From assembly GCF_002192695.1 (NCBI RefSeq), contig NZ_MTLG01000110.1, forward strand, positions 248,001-312,000: DNA of 64,000 nt, written 5' to 3'. The translations under genes were made by a program, and so were the position numbers. This document shows positions 1 to 8,020 of this stretch, in pieces. The DNA is from Achromobacter xylosoxidans. Its GTDB lineage: Bacteria; Pseudomonadota; Gammaproteobacteria; Burkholderiales; Burkholderiaceae_B. Under the pieces are notes generated by a model. That model was not told where the DNA came from, ran no database searches, and saw only the letters and a list, made by a program, of their open reading frames with translations. The stretch's first letter is position 1, and the number at the start of each line of letters is the position of its first letter.

Positions 1-1
1 C

Positions 2-460
2 GCCGCATTTGCCCAGGCGCAGGCGGTGCAGGCCGCGGAGGAACTCAAGTTGTCGTACACCCGCATCACCGCGCCGGTGGACGGCACCGTGGGGCAGAAA
101 TCGGTACGCGTCGGCGCATTCGTCAACGTCGGCAAGCCTTTGCTCGCGGTGGTCCCGCTGGACGCCGTCTATGTCTCGGCCAACTTCCGGGAAACGCAGC
201 TGGCGCGCGTGCGGCCGGGGCAGACGGTGGATATCGCGGTGGACGCCTTGGCGGGCGAAACCCTGACTGGAAAAGTGGAGAGCCTGGGGCCGGCCAGCGG
301 GGTCAGCTATTCCGCGGTCGCGCCGCATAATGCCACCGGCAATTTCACCAAGATCGTCCAGCGGCTGCCGGTACGGATCCGCATCAACGCGGATCAGCCC
401 GCGGCCGCGAAACTGAAGGTGGGCATGTCGGTCACGCCCGAAATCCGCGTCGATGACTGA
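2..460 (+). CDS. HlyD/EmrA-family membrane fusion protein, C-terminal part
   Basis: The gene is cut by the left edge of the window; only the last 152 codons are present, open from base 2 in this frame. The protein would be the periplasmic adaptor of a multidrug or solute efflux pump. The visible part starts in the end of the coiled-coil hairpin (A/Q/E-rich), then gives the lipoyl/beta-barrel region: LSYTRITAPVDGTVG, a typical adaptor signature, then VGAFVNVGKPLLAVVPLD and the barrel strand YVSANFRETQLARVRPGQ. This fits EmrA-like proteins that partner an MFS pump such as EmrB, but the partner is not in the window. It ends 24 bases before the convergent regulator gene. Confidence 0.85.
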   Translation, partial: AAFAQAQAVQAAEELKLSYTRITAPVDGTVGQKSVRVGAFVNVGKPLLAVVPLDAVYVSANFRETQLARVRPGQTVDIAVDALAGETLTGKVESLGPASGVSYSAVAPHNATGNFTKIVQRLPVRIRINADQPAAAKLKVGMSVTPEIRVDD

Positions 461-484
461 TGAGGTCGGGGCGGGCGCCCGCCG

Positions 485-2086
485 CTACTGCGGCAGGCCC
501 GCCGCGCGCAGGCCTTCCGTCAACGTCGCCAGATGCTGCGGCGCGCAGATGGGCACCCATTCCGCAAGCGTGGAAAGACGCAGGCTGGGATTGAGCTGGC
601 GCAGGTTCTGCAGCCCGCGTTGCGCGTCCGTCGTCCGTCCGGCCAACGCGTGGCTGGCCGCACCGATCGCAACCGCCATCTGGAAGCTCGGCAGGTTCTG
701 GTAGGCCTTCTCCGCCCATGACGCCGCTGCGTCGAAGTCCTTCAGGAAGAGATGCGCGGTGGCCATGCCTGCTTGCATGCGGTACAGCTCCGGGTCACGG
801 GGACTGAGCCGCATTGCATGCTTCAAGAATTCCACGGCGTCCTCGAGTTCTCCCCGCCAAAGTCTGAGAAACGCACCCAGGAACCATGCCGCGGCCAGAT
901 TCGGATTGAGCCCGAGCGCCTTGTCGAGCAGCGCGATGGCGCCTGAGGTGTCCCCGCCCAACTGGCCCAGCGCGTGGCCGCCCCGAGTCAGCGCAACCGC
1001 GTCGTCCGACCCCAGATCGACGGCCTTGCGACCCAGGCGTATACCCTCCGCGGTCTCCTTCCCGACGTCCGTCATCCAGTTGTTGACCCTGCGCCAGCAG
1101 TGGCACCATGCCGCCATGGCATACGCCGACGCGTAATCCGGATCGGTCGCGATAGCGGTATGGAAGAGTTGCAGCGCCTGGTCTACGGATTCGCGGGTGC
1201 CCTGGTGCAGCTTGGTCATGCCGCGCAGGTAGTAGTCGTAGGCATCCAGGTTGCCGGTAGGCTTGCGCTGGGCGCGGTCGATCTCGGCCCGCTCCAGCTG
1301 GGGCGCGATGGCGCCCACTACGCTCTCGGTGATCTGGTCCTGCAATTCGAAGATGTCTCCCAGCACGCCTTCGAAGCGGCCTGCCCAATGCAGTATTCCC
1401 GTTGTCGCGTCGATCAGTTGCGCCGAGGTGCGCACGCGGTTTGCCGACTTGCGCCAGCTGCCTTCCAGCACATAGCGCACGCCCAGTTCGCGGCCCACCT
1501 GTTTGGCGTCCACGCTGTGGCCCTTGTAGGCGAAGCTCGAGTTCCTGGCGACGACGAAAAGCCAGCGGTATTGGGACAAGGCCGAGATGATGTCCTCGAT
1601 CACGCCATCCGACAGATAGTCTTGTTCCGGGTCGCCGCTGAGATTGACGAACGGCAGCACGGCGATGGAGGGCTTGGCGAGAACCGCCGGCGCGGAAGCT
1701 TCCGCAGGCGCGGCGTGCATTACCGATGGACTCGCGGAGGCAGATGCCGTCGTAAGGCTTGCGGTCTGCGGCGCTTGTGCGCTTGTCACTGTGGCGACGA
1801 AGCGGAAGCCCTTGCGGGCGACGGTTCGAATCACGCGCTGTTGTTGCCCGTCGTCGCCCACTGCCTTGCGCACCGCGTTGATGTGGGTGGCCAAGGTCGA
1901 CTCCGACACGATCCGGCCCTGCCAAACGGCGTTGACCAGGTCGTCGCGGCTGACGACGCGGTCGCGGTGCTCCATCAGATACGCGAGCACGTCGAAAACC
2001 TTGGGCGCCGTGGCAACGGCGCTGGACGCGCGCAGCAGTTCCCGCCGGTCCAGGTCCAGCACGCAGTTGTCAAAAGAGAATTGCAT
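485..2086 (-). CDS. CadC/ToxR-like winged-helix regulator with TolB-like and TPR domains
   Basis: The protein has 533 residues. Residues 1-98 form an OmpR-type winged helix (VFDVLAYLMEHRDRVVSRDDL, ending RTVARKGFRFVA). An Ala/Ser/Thr-rich linker follows. From about 139 there is a TolB-N/cyclase-associated-like domain (PSIAVLPFVNLSGDPEQDYL), and from about 280 to the end TPR-like helical repeats (TDPDYASAYAMAAW, LGLNPNLAAAWFLGAF). No transmembrane segment is visible, so it is probably a soluble regulator with a TPR sensing part. The ATG at 2086 is preferred over a longer reading because AGGAGT lies 5 bases upstream. It diverges from the SDR gene at 2266 and may control it; the signal is unknown. 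Confidence 0.85.
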   Translation of the reverse strand: MQFSFDNCVLDLDRRELLRASSAVATAPKVFDVLAYLMEHRDRVVSRDDLVNAVWQGRIVSESTLATHINAVRKAVGDDGQQQRVIRTVARKGFRFVATVTSAQAPQTASLTTASASASPSVMHAAPAEASAPAVLAKPSIAVLPFVNLSGDPEQDYLSDGVIEDIISALSQYRWLFVVARNSSFAYKGHSVDAKQVGRELGVRYVLEGSWRKSANRVRTSAQLIDATTGILHWAGRFEGVLGDIFELQDQITESVVGAIAPQLERAEIDRAQRKPTGNLDAYDYYLRGMTKLHQGTRESVDQALQLFHTAIATDPDYASAYAMAAWCHCWRRVNNWMTDVGKETAEGIRLGRKAVDLGSDDAVALTRGGHALGQLGGDTSGAIALLDKALGLNPNLAAAWFLGAFLRLWRGELEDAVEFLKHAMRLSPRDPELYRMQAGMATAHLFLKDFDAAASWAEKAYQNLPSFQMAVAIGAASHALAGRTTDAQRGLQNLRQLNPSLRLSTLAEWVPICAPQHLATLTEGLRAAGLPQ

Positions 2087-2193
2087 TCCGTACTCCTTGT
2101 GCCGTTCTTGTGCGCCTGGCCTCAGGGCGGTCGGCTGGACGAATGCGCAAGCCAAATCCAAGGGAAAAACAAGGCGGCCGCAAAGCCTTCCGC

Positions 2194-2223
2194 CCGGGTG
2201 CCAAGCATACTGCAAGCACCCGG
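2194..2223. promoter_or_regulatory. interrupted dyad in the regulator/SDR divergent promoter region
   Basis: Perfect 8-base arms CCGGGTGC (2194-2201) and GCACCCGG (2216-2223) are separated by 14 bases. They lie between the winged-helix regulator (start 2086) and the SDR gene (start 2266), where an operator for either promoter would be expected. No function is proven. Confidence 0.35.
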
Positions 2224-2265
2224 TCGAGATACGCGGCGGGACGGCAATCAAGCAAGGAGCGGAAC

Positions 2266-3015
2266 ATGAAAATCGTGGTTATCGGCGGTACCGGCCTGAT
2301 CGGGTCGAATGTGGTCCAGCGGCTGCGCGCTAACGGTCATGAAACCATCGCGGCATCGCCCAGGACGGGCGTGGACACCTTGACCGGCGCGGGATTGGCC
2401 GAGGCCCTGGTCGGGGCGCAAGCAGTGCTGGACGTGTCCAATTCCCCGTCGTTCGAGGATCAGGCGGTCATGGCGTTCTTCGAGACCGCGGGGCGCAATC
2501 TGTTGGCGGCGGCAACCCGGGCTGGCGTGGAGCATTACCTGGCGCTATCCGTGGTCGGCGCCGAGCGATTGCCGGACAGCGGCTACATGCGCGCCAAGGT
2601 GGCCCAGGAAAAGCTGATCCGGGAGTCGAAAATTCCCTACACCATTCTGCGCGCAACCCAGTTCTTCCAGTTCGTCGAGGGCATCGTGAGCGCGGGCGCG
2701 CAAGGCGGCATGGTCCGGCTATCTCCCGCCCTGATCCAGCCCATCGCGGCCGACGATGTCTCGGCGGTGCTGGCCGACTTGGTCGTCGCGACCCCGGTGA
2801 ACGGTATGGTCGAGGTGGGAGGGCCGGACCGCTTTCCTCTCGACGAGCTGGGGCGCAAGTTCCTGGCCGCGCGCGGCGACGCCCGCACCGTGGTCGCCGA
2901 CGTGCACGCGCGCTACTACGGCAGCGAGTTGGACGACCGTTCGCTGGTCGCAGGCGCCCACGCGCACATCGGACCGACGCGCTTCCATAATTGGCTTATC
3001 CGGCCTGCAGCGTGA
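2266..3015 (+). CDS. NmrA-like SDR family NAD(P)-binding protein
   Basis: The protein has 249 residues and opens with MKIVVIGGTGLIGSNVVQRL, the glycine-rich nucleotide loop of atypical short-chain dehydrogenases of the NmrA/YwnB type. The body (LSVVGAERLPDSGYMRAKVAQE, YTILRATQFFQF) is typical of SDR proteins that bind NAD(P)H and act as reductases or redox sensors. The classical YxxxK pair is present only loosely as Y-MRAK. The start is the ATG after AAGGAG. It is divergent from the winged-helix/TPR regulator and followed by a LysR gene on the same strand. The substrate cannot be told from the sequence. Confidence 0.85.
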   Translation: MKIVVIGGTGLIGSNVVQRLRANGHETIAASPRTGVDTLTGAGLAEALVGAQAVLDVSNSPSFEDQAVMAFFETAGRNLLAAATRAGVEHYLALSVVGAERLPDSGYMRAKVAQEKLIRESKIPYTILRATQFFQFVEGIVSAGAQGGMVRLSPALIQPIAADDVSAVLADLVVATPVNGMVEVGGPDRFPLDELGRKFLAARGDARTVVADVHARYYGSELDDRSLVAGAHAHIGPTRFHNWLIRPAA

Positions 3016-3107
3016 CAGCGGGCGCAAATAGCTGCGGCATAAGGCAAGCGGGATCGGCCAAGGGAAGCGCGTCGGGGTGTTCGAATCAGGAGCTGCCGAG
3101 GACGCTC

Positions 3108-4028
3108 ATGGAAAATCGCGGAATATCCCTGCAGGACATTCTCATCTTCGTGGAAGTGGTCAAGCACGGCGGATTCACATCCGCCGCTGCGATGCTGGAC
3201 ATGCCCGTTTCCACGGTGTCGAGGCGGCTGTCGATATTGGAAAGCCAGCTTGGCGCTCAGCTATTGGTACGCACGACGCGCAAGGTGTCCACCACGACGG
3301 CCGGCGTCCGCTATTTCGAGGAATGCGTCGGCCACGTCGAGGCCGCGCTCAATGCGCACGAGGTAATTCAATCGTATGTCGGCCGGCCCGAAGGAACGCT
3401 GCGCGTGTCCATTCCTTCCAGCCTCACGGCGTTGCTGCCGGCCCTGGTTGCGGCCATGCGCCGGGACTATCCGAAGGTCAGGCTCGACATCGTGGTGGGG
3501 GGAGGGGAGACGGGCCACAATCCGACGCCTTTTGAACTGTTGATCCGAGGCGGTCCTCAGCGTGATTCCTTGCTCATCCAGCGTCCGGTGCTGGAGCTCA
3601 GGCGCGTCCTGATCGCGTCGCGCGCCTACCTGAACGGCGCTGGGCGACCGAGGGTCCCGGCGGATTTGCATAACCATGAATTGCTTGCCGTCGCGACCGA
3701 GACAGACTGGGAATTACGCCGAAACAGCGAGACTTGCCGCATTCCGGTTTCCTCGACGGTGGTGACCGAGAGCGCCTTGCTAAACGTGCAGTTGGCGATG
3801 GCCGGCGGGGGCATCGCGTGGATGCCTTGCGACTTGCTGCTGGACCATGGCGCCACGCGGCGCACGCTGGAGCGCGTGCTGCCGGAGTGGGAGCTGCCTC
3901 CCACGACTCTGTATGCGCTCTCTCAGACGCGCGTGGTCTCCGCGCGCGCCCAGGCATTCCTGGACACGTTCAAAGAGTTGCTGCCGGTCATTCCAAAGCA
4001 GCCCCAGATCGCCATCAGCCGAAAGTAA
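3108..4028 (+). CDS. LysR-family transcriptional regulator
   Basis: The protein has 306 residues. The N-terminal winged helix-turn-helix (DILIFVEVVKHGGFTSAAAM, PVSTVSRRLSILESQLG) is followed by a LysR substrate-binding domain. It belongs to the CrgA/DmlR-type subgroup, recognisable by LVRTTRKVSTTTAGVRYFEE. The ATG at 3108 puts the HTH at the usual distance from the N-terminus. It may regulate the SDR gene upstream on the same strand. Its last 14 bases overlap the end of the convergent dipZ-like gene. Confidence 0.88.
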   Translation: MENRGISLQDILIFVEVVKHGGFTSAAAMLDMPVSTVSRRLSILESQLGAQLLVRTTRKVSTTTAGVRYFEECVGHVEAALNAHEVIQSYVGRPEGTLRVSIPSSLTALLPALVAAMRRDYPKVRLDIVVGGGETGHNPTPFELLIRGGPQRDSLLIQRPVLELRRVLIASRAYLNGAGRPRVPADLHNHELLAVATETDWELRRNSETCRIPVSSTVVTESALLNVQLAMAGGGIAWMPCDLLLDHGATRRTLERVLPEWELPPTTLYALSQTRVVSARAQAFLDTFKELLPVIPKQPQIAISRK

Positions 4029-5727
4029 AGGCATAGGCTTGCGCGCCCGGCTCCAGGAACTCGATCTGGAAGACCCGGTCCCGGTCCGGCGACTGTTGCC
4101 GCACCAGCTGATAGAGCTTGTGCCCATCGATGACCCCCTCTCCCTGCTCATCGATGTCGGCTCCGTGGTCGGCCAGCGGCGGCTGGCCGTCCAGCGTGAC
4201 GCGGAATCGCACCGGCCGGCCGCCCGCCGCAGTCCCCAGCACCATGTGCAGGTCGCGCGCGTGAAAGCGTTGGATGACGCGGCCGTTGGCGCCTGTGGCC
4301 ACCGCAAGTTCCGGCTCCAGCCGCCATGATCCGGCCAGCGTCCATTGGTTGGCGCCCAGTCCGGTTGCGGGGACGTAGTCCGCGTCCCGGTCCTGCCTGA
4401 TCCGGGTCCCGCCCGGCGCGTAGCTCGTGGCCTTGCCGTAGCCCAGGTAGCTTTCGCCCGAACGCAGCGTCGACCATTGCGGGGGCGCCTCCACGCCGCG
4501 CGCCGCAGGCCGGGCGATAGCGGGGTCGGGCAGCGTCTGGCCCGCTTCCGCAAGCAGGCGCTGGATCATGCGCTCGGTCTGCTCGTAATCGTGCTCGCCC
4601 GCGACCGTGTACCGCACGCGGCCCTGGCCATCGAGCAGATAGAAGGCGGGCCAGGACTGATTGCGGAACGCGCGCCAAATCCGGAAGCCGTTGTCCAGGG
4701 CGACGGGGTACTGGATGCCCTGATCCGCGACTGCCCGGCGCACATTGGAGGCGCTCTTCTCGAAAGCGAATTCGGGCGAGTGCACGCCTATCACTTCCAG
4801 TCCGGCAACCTTGTACTTGTCGTGCCAGGCCTTCAGATAGGGGAGCGTGCGCAGGCAGTTGATGCAGGAATAGGTCCAGAAGTCGACCAGCACGACCTTG
4901 CCATCAAGATCGGCGGCGCCCAACGGTTCCGAATTCAGCCAGTCGTTGGCATCCTGCAGCGATGCCAGCGGACCGTTCGCGGCTGCGGACGTCTTGGCCG
5001 GATTACTCGGGCGTACCTGTTCGACCAATTGTTGCTCCAGCCGCGCGGCGCCCGAAGCGGAGGCGCTGGAGAGGAGCGCCGGGTTCCATCCGAGCGCGGA
5101 CACGGCAACCGCGGCCATGACCGCGGCGCCGGCCACCCTGCGCAGGCCCTGGGCCGCAGGCAGGAAGCGGCGCAACGCCGCGGCCATGCCGCGTCCGAGC
5201 CAGAGCGCCGCGGCCAGCGCCACTGCTGCGCCGCAGGCGAATGACAGTAGCAGCAAGGAAGTCTGGATGTTCGCGCCGTTGAGCGCCGCGCTGGTGAGCA
5301 GCAATCCCAGGACGGGGCCGGCGCACGGCGCCCACAGCAGGCCGGTGCCCAAGCCCAGCCCGATGGACAGCAGCCCGGCCGTGCGCGGCGAGCCGGGAGC
5401 CGCGCCGGCCAGGCGGTTGCCCAGGGCAACCAGCGGCCGGCTCATCCGGTCGCCCACGGCGGGCAGCAGCAGCGCGAGTCCGAAAAGCGCCAGCAGTCCC
5501 ATCGCGGCGTAGCGCGCGCCCTCGTTGAGCGTTACGACCCAGGCTCCGCCGAAGGCCGCCAGGCTGGCGACCGCCGCGAAAGCAATGGCCATGCTCGCGA
5601 GCATCGGCAAGGCATGGGTGCGGAATGAACCTGATCCGCGTGCGAAAACGAAGGGCAGGATGGGCAGGATGCAGGGGCTCACGATGGTGAGCACGCCGCC
5701 AAGAAAGGCCACAAGAATGATCAGCAT
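4015..5727 (-). CDS. dipZ: DipZ-like CcdA/thioredoxin fusion protein
   Basis: This 570-residue inner-membrane protein should carry reducing power from the cytoplasm to periplasmic thiols. Residues 1-215 are a CcdA-type membrane domain with the two expected cysteines, C19 in VSPCILPILPF and C135 in LLWAPCAGPVLG. Residues about 250-400 form a TlpA-like thioredoxin domain whose active site is CINC (288-291, in DFWTYSCINCLRTLPYLKAW). From about 425 to the end there is a third, beta-rich jelly-roll-like domain, as described for mycobacterial DipZ. It lies downstream of ohr and a small ORF on the same strand, so it probably supports peroxide and thiol defence. Confidence 0.9.
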   Translation of the reverse strand: MLIILVAFLGGVLTIVSPCILPILPFVFARGSGSFRTHALPMLASMAIAFAAVASLAAFGGAWVVTLNEGARYAAMGLLALFGLALLLPAVGDRMSRPLVALGNRLAGAAPGSPRTAGLLSIGLGLGTGLLWAPCAGPVLGLLLTSAALNGANIQTSLLLLSFACGAAVALAAALWLGRGMAAALRRFLPAAQGLRRVAGAAVMAAVAVSALGWNPALLSSASASGAARLEQQLVEQVRPSNPAKTSAAANGPLASLQDANDWLNSEPLGAADLDGKVVLVDFWTYSCINCLRTLPYLKAWHDKYKVAGLEVIGVHSPEFAFEKSASNVRRAVADQGIQYPVALDNGFRIWRAFRNQSWPAFYLLDGQGRVRYTVAGEHDYEQTERMIQRLLAEAGQTLPDPAIARPAARGVEAPPQWSTLRSGESYLGYGKATSYAPGGTRIRQDRDADYVPATGLGANQWTLAGSWRLEPELAVATGANGRVIQRFHARDLHMVLGTAAGGRPVRFRVTLDGQPPLADHGADIDEQGEGVIDGHKLYQLVRQQSPDRDRVFQIEFLEPGAQAYAFTFG

Positions 5728-5766
5728 GGGTATGCACCGCTATGCAAGGGAAAGAGGGCGCGAGAG

Positions 5767-5898
5767 TCAGGGCTCTCGCTTTTGCCGGCGCGCGCCGCTG
5801 TCGTTGCGCGCCGTGATGGTCTGGCAGCTCAGCGGGTTGCGCAGCTCGTGCGCCAGCCCGCCGGCAAAAAGGATGAGCACGAGCAGGAGCTTGCGCAC
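5767..5898 (-). CDS. 43-residue small membrane/secreted protein, unknown function
   Basis: A GTG-start ORF of 43 codons sits between ohr and dipZ, 12 bases after the ohr stop and 39 bases before the dipZ start. A strong AGGGGA ribosome-binding sequence precedes the GTG. The product starts with a basic residue pair and a hydrophobic stretch (MRKLLLVLILFAGGL), then AHELRNPLS, then a basic tail. The hydrophobic part could be a signal peptide or membrane anchor. AHELRNPLS resembles the H-box of histidine kinases, but there is no kinase domain, so this may be coincidence or a remnant. It is probably co-transcribed with ohr and dipZ. No known family was recognised. Confidence 0.5.
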   Translation of the reverse strand: MRKLLLVLILFAGGLAHELRNPLSCQTITARNDSGARRQKREP

Positions 5899-5910
5899 GT
5901 CGGTTCCCCT

Positions 5911-6363
5911 TCAGGCCGCATGGACGTTCAGGGTCACGTCGATGTTGCCGCGCGTGGCCTTCGAGTAAGGGCAGATCTCGTCGGCCGCATGGGCGATCTG
6001 TTCGGCCAGCGCCTGGTCCAGTCCGGGCAGGAACACGTTGAAGCGGGCTTGGAGCAGGTAGGCGTTGCCGGACATGCCCAGATCCACTTCCACGTCCACC
6101 GCGCGATCGTTCGGCAGTTGCACCTTCATCTGTTTGGCGATGACGTCCAGCGCGCTGGTGTAGCAGGCGGACCAGGCGCCGGCGAAAAGCTGTTCGGCGG
6201 TCGGATGCGGCTGGATGTCCTCGAACGCCTGGACCAGCCCCGGGTCGTTGGGGGTCGAAAGGCGGATATCGAGCCGCTCTTCGCCGCCCTGGGAGGCGTA
6301 GTTGCGGGAGAGGGTCGTATGGGTCTTGCCGGTCAAGAGGACTTTCTGGATTCGGGCGGGCAT
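5911..6363 (-). CDS. ohr: organic hydroperoxide resistance protein Ohr (OsmC/Ohr family)
   Basis: The 150-residue protein reduces organic hydroperoxides with a redox-active cysteine pair. The peroxidatic cysteine lies in FAGAWSACYTSAL and the resolving cysteine in EICPYSKATRGNIDV, both as expected for Ohr rather than OsmC. The length is slightly above the usual 140 because of an extended N-terminus (MPARIQKVLLTGKTHTTLSR). AAGGAG precedes the ATG. It is divergent from a MarR/OhrR gene, with palindromic operators between them, and leads a probable operon with the 43-residue protein and dipZ. Confidence 0.93.
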   Translation of the reverse strand: MPARIQKVLLTGKTHTTLSRNYASQGGEERLDIRLSTPNDPGLVQAFEDIQPHPTAEQLFAGAWSACYTSALDVIAKQMKVQLPNDRAVDVEVDLGMSGNAYLLQARFNVFLPGLDQALAEQIAHAADEICPYSKATRGNIDVTLNVHAA

Positions 6364-6390
6364 GGTGTGCTCCTTGAAGGGTGGAATTTA

Positions 6391-6419
6391 AATCGCATTC
6401 GATTAAATCGAATACGATT
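6391..6419. promoter_or_regulatory. OhrR-type operator at the ohr promoter
   Basis: A 29-base imperfect palindrome is formed by AATCGCATTCGATT (6391-6404), one base, and AATCGAATACGATT (6406-6419); the arms differ at one position. Each arm holds the 12-mer ATCGNATNCGAT. It lies 28 bases upstream of the ohr start, where a thiol-sensing MarR repressor would block transcription. Established knowledge: OhrR proteins bind palindromes in ohr-ohrR intergenic regions. That OhrR binds this site is inferred. Confidence 0.75.
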
Positions 6420-6472
6420 GAAGCGCATGGTAAGGAGCGCGCATGCCGGCGTCAATAGCTCGCGGGCGGAAA

Positions 6473-6509
6473 ATCGTATCAAATCGTTTGCGACTGCATC
6501 GCATGCGAT
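6473..6509. promoter_or_regulatory. second OhrR-type operator, ohrR-proximal
   Basis: A degraded copy of the ATCGNATNCGAT motif starts at 6473 (ATCGTATCAAAT). A perfect 12-base palindrome ATCGCATGCGAT lies at 6498-6509, about 40 bases before the ohrR start. The same motif family occurs at the ohr side, so it probably serves autoregulation of ohrR. Confidence 0.6.
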
Positions 6510-6550
6510 GTAAAGTGGCGCCATCAGGCAGACCAGATATTGAGGTAACG

Positions 6551-7015
6551 ATGAAGCCCAAGACCCCAAACGATCCGTCCCAGAGAAAGCTGGCGGAATT
6601 CCTCTGCTTCGCGGTTTATTCAACCAACCTGGCGTTCGGCCGCGTGTACCGCCCCATCCTCGACGCGCTCGGACTCACCTACACGCAGTACGTGACCATG
6701 ATTGCCCTCTTCGAAGAGGACGATCAGACGGTCAGCAGCCTGGGCGAGAAGCTCTTTCTCGAGTCCAACACCCTTACGCCGATCCTCAAGAAGCTAGAGG
6801 GCATGGGCTATCTGGAACGCGTGCGCGACTCGGTGGATGAGCGGCTGGTGCGGGTGCGCGTGACCGACGAAGGGCGGCGCTTGCGCGAGAAGACCGCCAG
6901 CATCAACCTGAGCGATGCTTGCGGGCTTACGGGCGATCAGTTCGCATCGTTGAGGGAGCAGGTGGTCGCGCTGCGCGACAACCTGGTCGAGGCGGCCCGG
7001 CCGAACGGCGGTTAA
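6551..7015 (+). CDS. ohrR: OhrR, MarR-family organic peroxide sensor/repressor
   Basis: The 154-residue protein has the MarR winged helix (YTQYVTMIALFEEDDQTV, LFLESNTLTPILKKLEGMGY, and a wing with RDSVDERLVRVRVT). The N-terminal cysteine in EFLCFAVYSTNLAFGRVYRP is at the position of the peroxide-sensing cysteine of OhrR proteins. It is divergent from ohr, with operator palindromes in between. On organic peroxide oxidation it should release DNA and derepress ohr and itself. A LysR gene starts 6 bases downstream. Confidence 0.92.
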   Translation: MKPKTPNDPSQRKLAEFLCFAVYSTNLAFGRVYRPILDALGLTYTQYVTMIALFEEDDQTVSSLGEKLFLESNTLTPILKKLEGMGYLERVRDSVDERLVRVRVTDEGRRLREKTASINLSDACGLTGDQFASLREQVVALRDNLVEAARPNGG

Positions 7016-7021
7016 GCGCAG

Positions 7022-7930
7022 GTGGATACCTTCAACTACATGCGCGCCTTCCGGCGCATCGTGGAACTCGGCAGCCTGGCCAAGGCGGCGGAGGACCTGG
7101 ATATGTCGTCCGCCGGCCTCAGCAAGCAGCTGCGCGCCCTGGAGGCCCACCTGGGCGCGGTGCTGATCCAGCGCACCACGCGCAAGATGAGCCTGACCGA
7201 CACGGGCGCGGCCTACTACGCCGAATGCTGCCGGCTGCTCGACGAACTGGACGCCCTGGAAAAATCGGTCAAGCGCGAATCCCGCCTGGTGTCGGGAAGG
7301 CTGCGCGTGAACGCGCCGGTCTCATTCGCCCTGAGCGTGCTGTCGCCGCTGCTGGCGCGCTTTGTGCGCCAGTATCCCGAACTGCGGCTGGACCTGGCGA
7401 TGGAAGACCGGATGGTCGATGCGGTAGGGCAAGGGTTTGACGTGTCGATACGGCTGCGCGCGCAGCTCGACGATTCTTCACTGATTGCGCGCCGGCTGGC
7501 GTCGCTGACGCAGGTGCTGTGCGCGGCGCCTTCCTACCTCGACAGCCGCGGCCGTCCGGAAAGCGTCGACGCGCTGCGGGGGCATGACATCCTCAGCTAT
7601 ACCTTGGCCGAAAGCCCTGGCGCCGTTGCGCACGAGGATGCCGGCCAGCAGGCGGATCCGCTGGCCGGACCCGCGCTGGTGCAGGTCAACAACAGCCTGA
7701 TGCTGCGGGACCTGCTGGAAGAGGGGCTGGGCATAGGCGCCTTGCCGTCGTTCCTGGCCGCGCCCGCCATCGCCAGCGGCAGGCTCGCGCGCGTGCTGCC
7801 GCAGCTGCCAGCGCCACCGCGCCACGTCTACGCGGTCTATCCGACCAGCCGCCACCTGCAGCCCAAGGTCAAGGCCTTCGTGGATTTCATGGCGGAACAT
7901 CTGCCGGCGGCCATGCGCGGCGATTGTTGA
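7022..7930 (+). CDS. LysR-family transcriptional regulator
   Basis: The protein has 302 residues. The N-terminal HTH (AFRRIVELGSLAKAAEDLDM, SSAGLSKQLRALEAHLG) is followed by a periplasmic-binding-protein-like effector domain. IQRTTRKMSLTDTGAAYYAE places it in the CrgA/DmlR-like subgroup. The GTG at 7022 is chosen because it gives the normal eight or so residues before the first helix; an ATG at 7040 is the alternative. It follows ohrR by 6 bases and precedes the DsbA-like gene on the same strand, so it may read through from ohrR and control the downstream gene. Confidence 0.87.
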   Translation: MDTFNYMRAFRRIVELGSLAKAAEDLDMSSAGLSKQLRALEAHLGAVLIQRTTRKMSLTDTGAAYYAECCRLLDELDALEKSVKRESRLVSGRLRVNAPVSFALSVLSPLLARFVRQYPELRLDLAMEDRMVDAVGQGFDVSIRLRAQLDDSSLIARRLASLTQVLCAAPSYLDSRGRPESVDALRGHDILSYTLAESPGAVAHEDAGQQADPLAGPALVQVNNSLMLRDLLEEGLGIGALPSFLAAPAIASGRLARVLPQLPAPPRHVYAVYPTSRHLQPKVKAFVDFMAEHLPAAMRGDC

Positions 7931-7991
7931 CGCGCAGCTAATAAAGTCCTGCCGGCGGACACCTTACTCCCGTGCCGGCCCGTCATTAATC

Positions 7992-8020
7992 TGGCGTCCA
8001 TTGAAACGAGATGGACGCCA
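7992..8020. promoter_or_regulatory. perfect 10-base dyad overlapping the DsbA-like gene start
   Basis: TGGCGTCCAT (7992-8001) and ATGGACGCCA (8011-8020) are perfect inverted arms around a 9-base spacer. The right arm contains the first possible start codon at 8011. As DNA this would be a good regulator site; as RNA it would be a hairpin hiding the start. If the mRNA begins inside the dyad, the real start would be the ATG at 8023. Confidence 0.5.
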
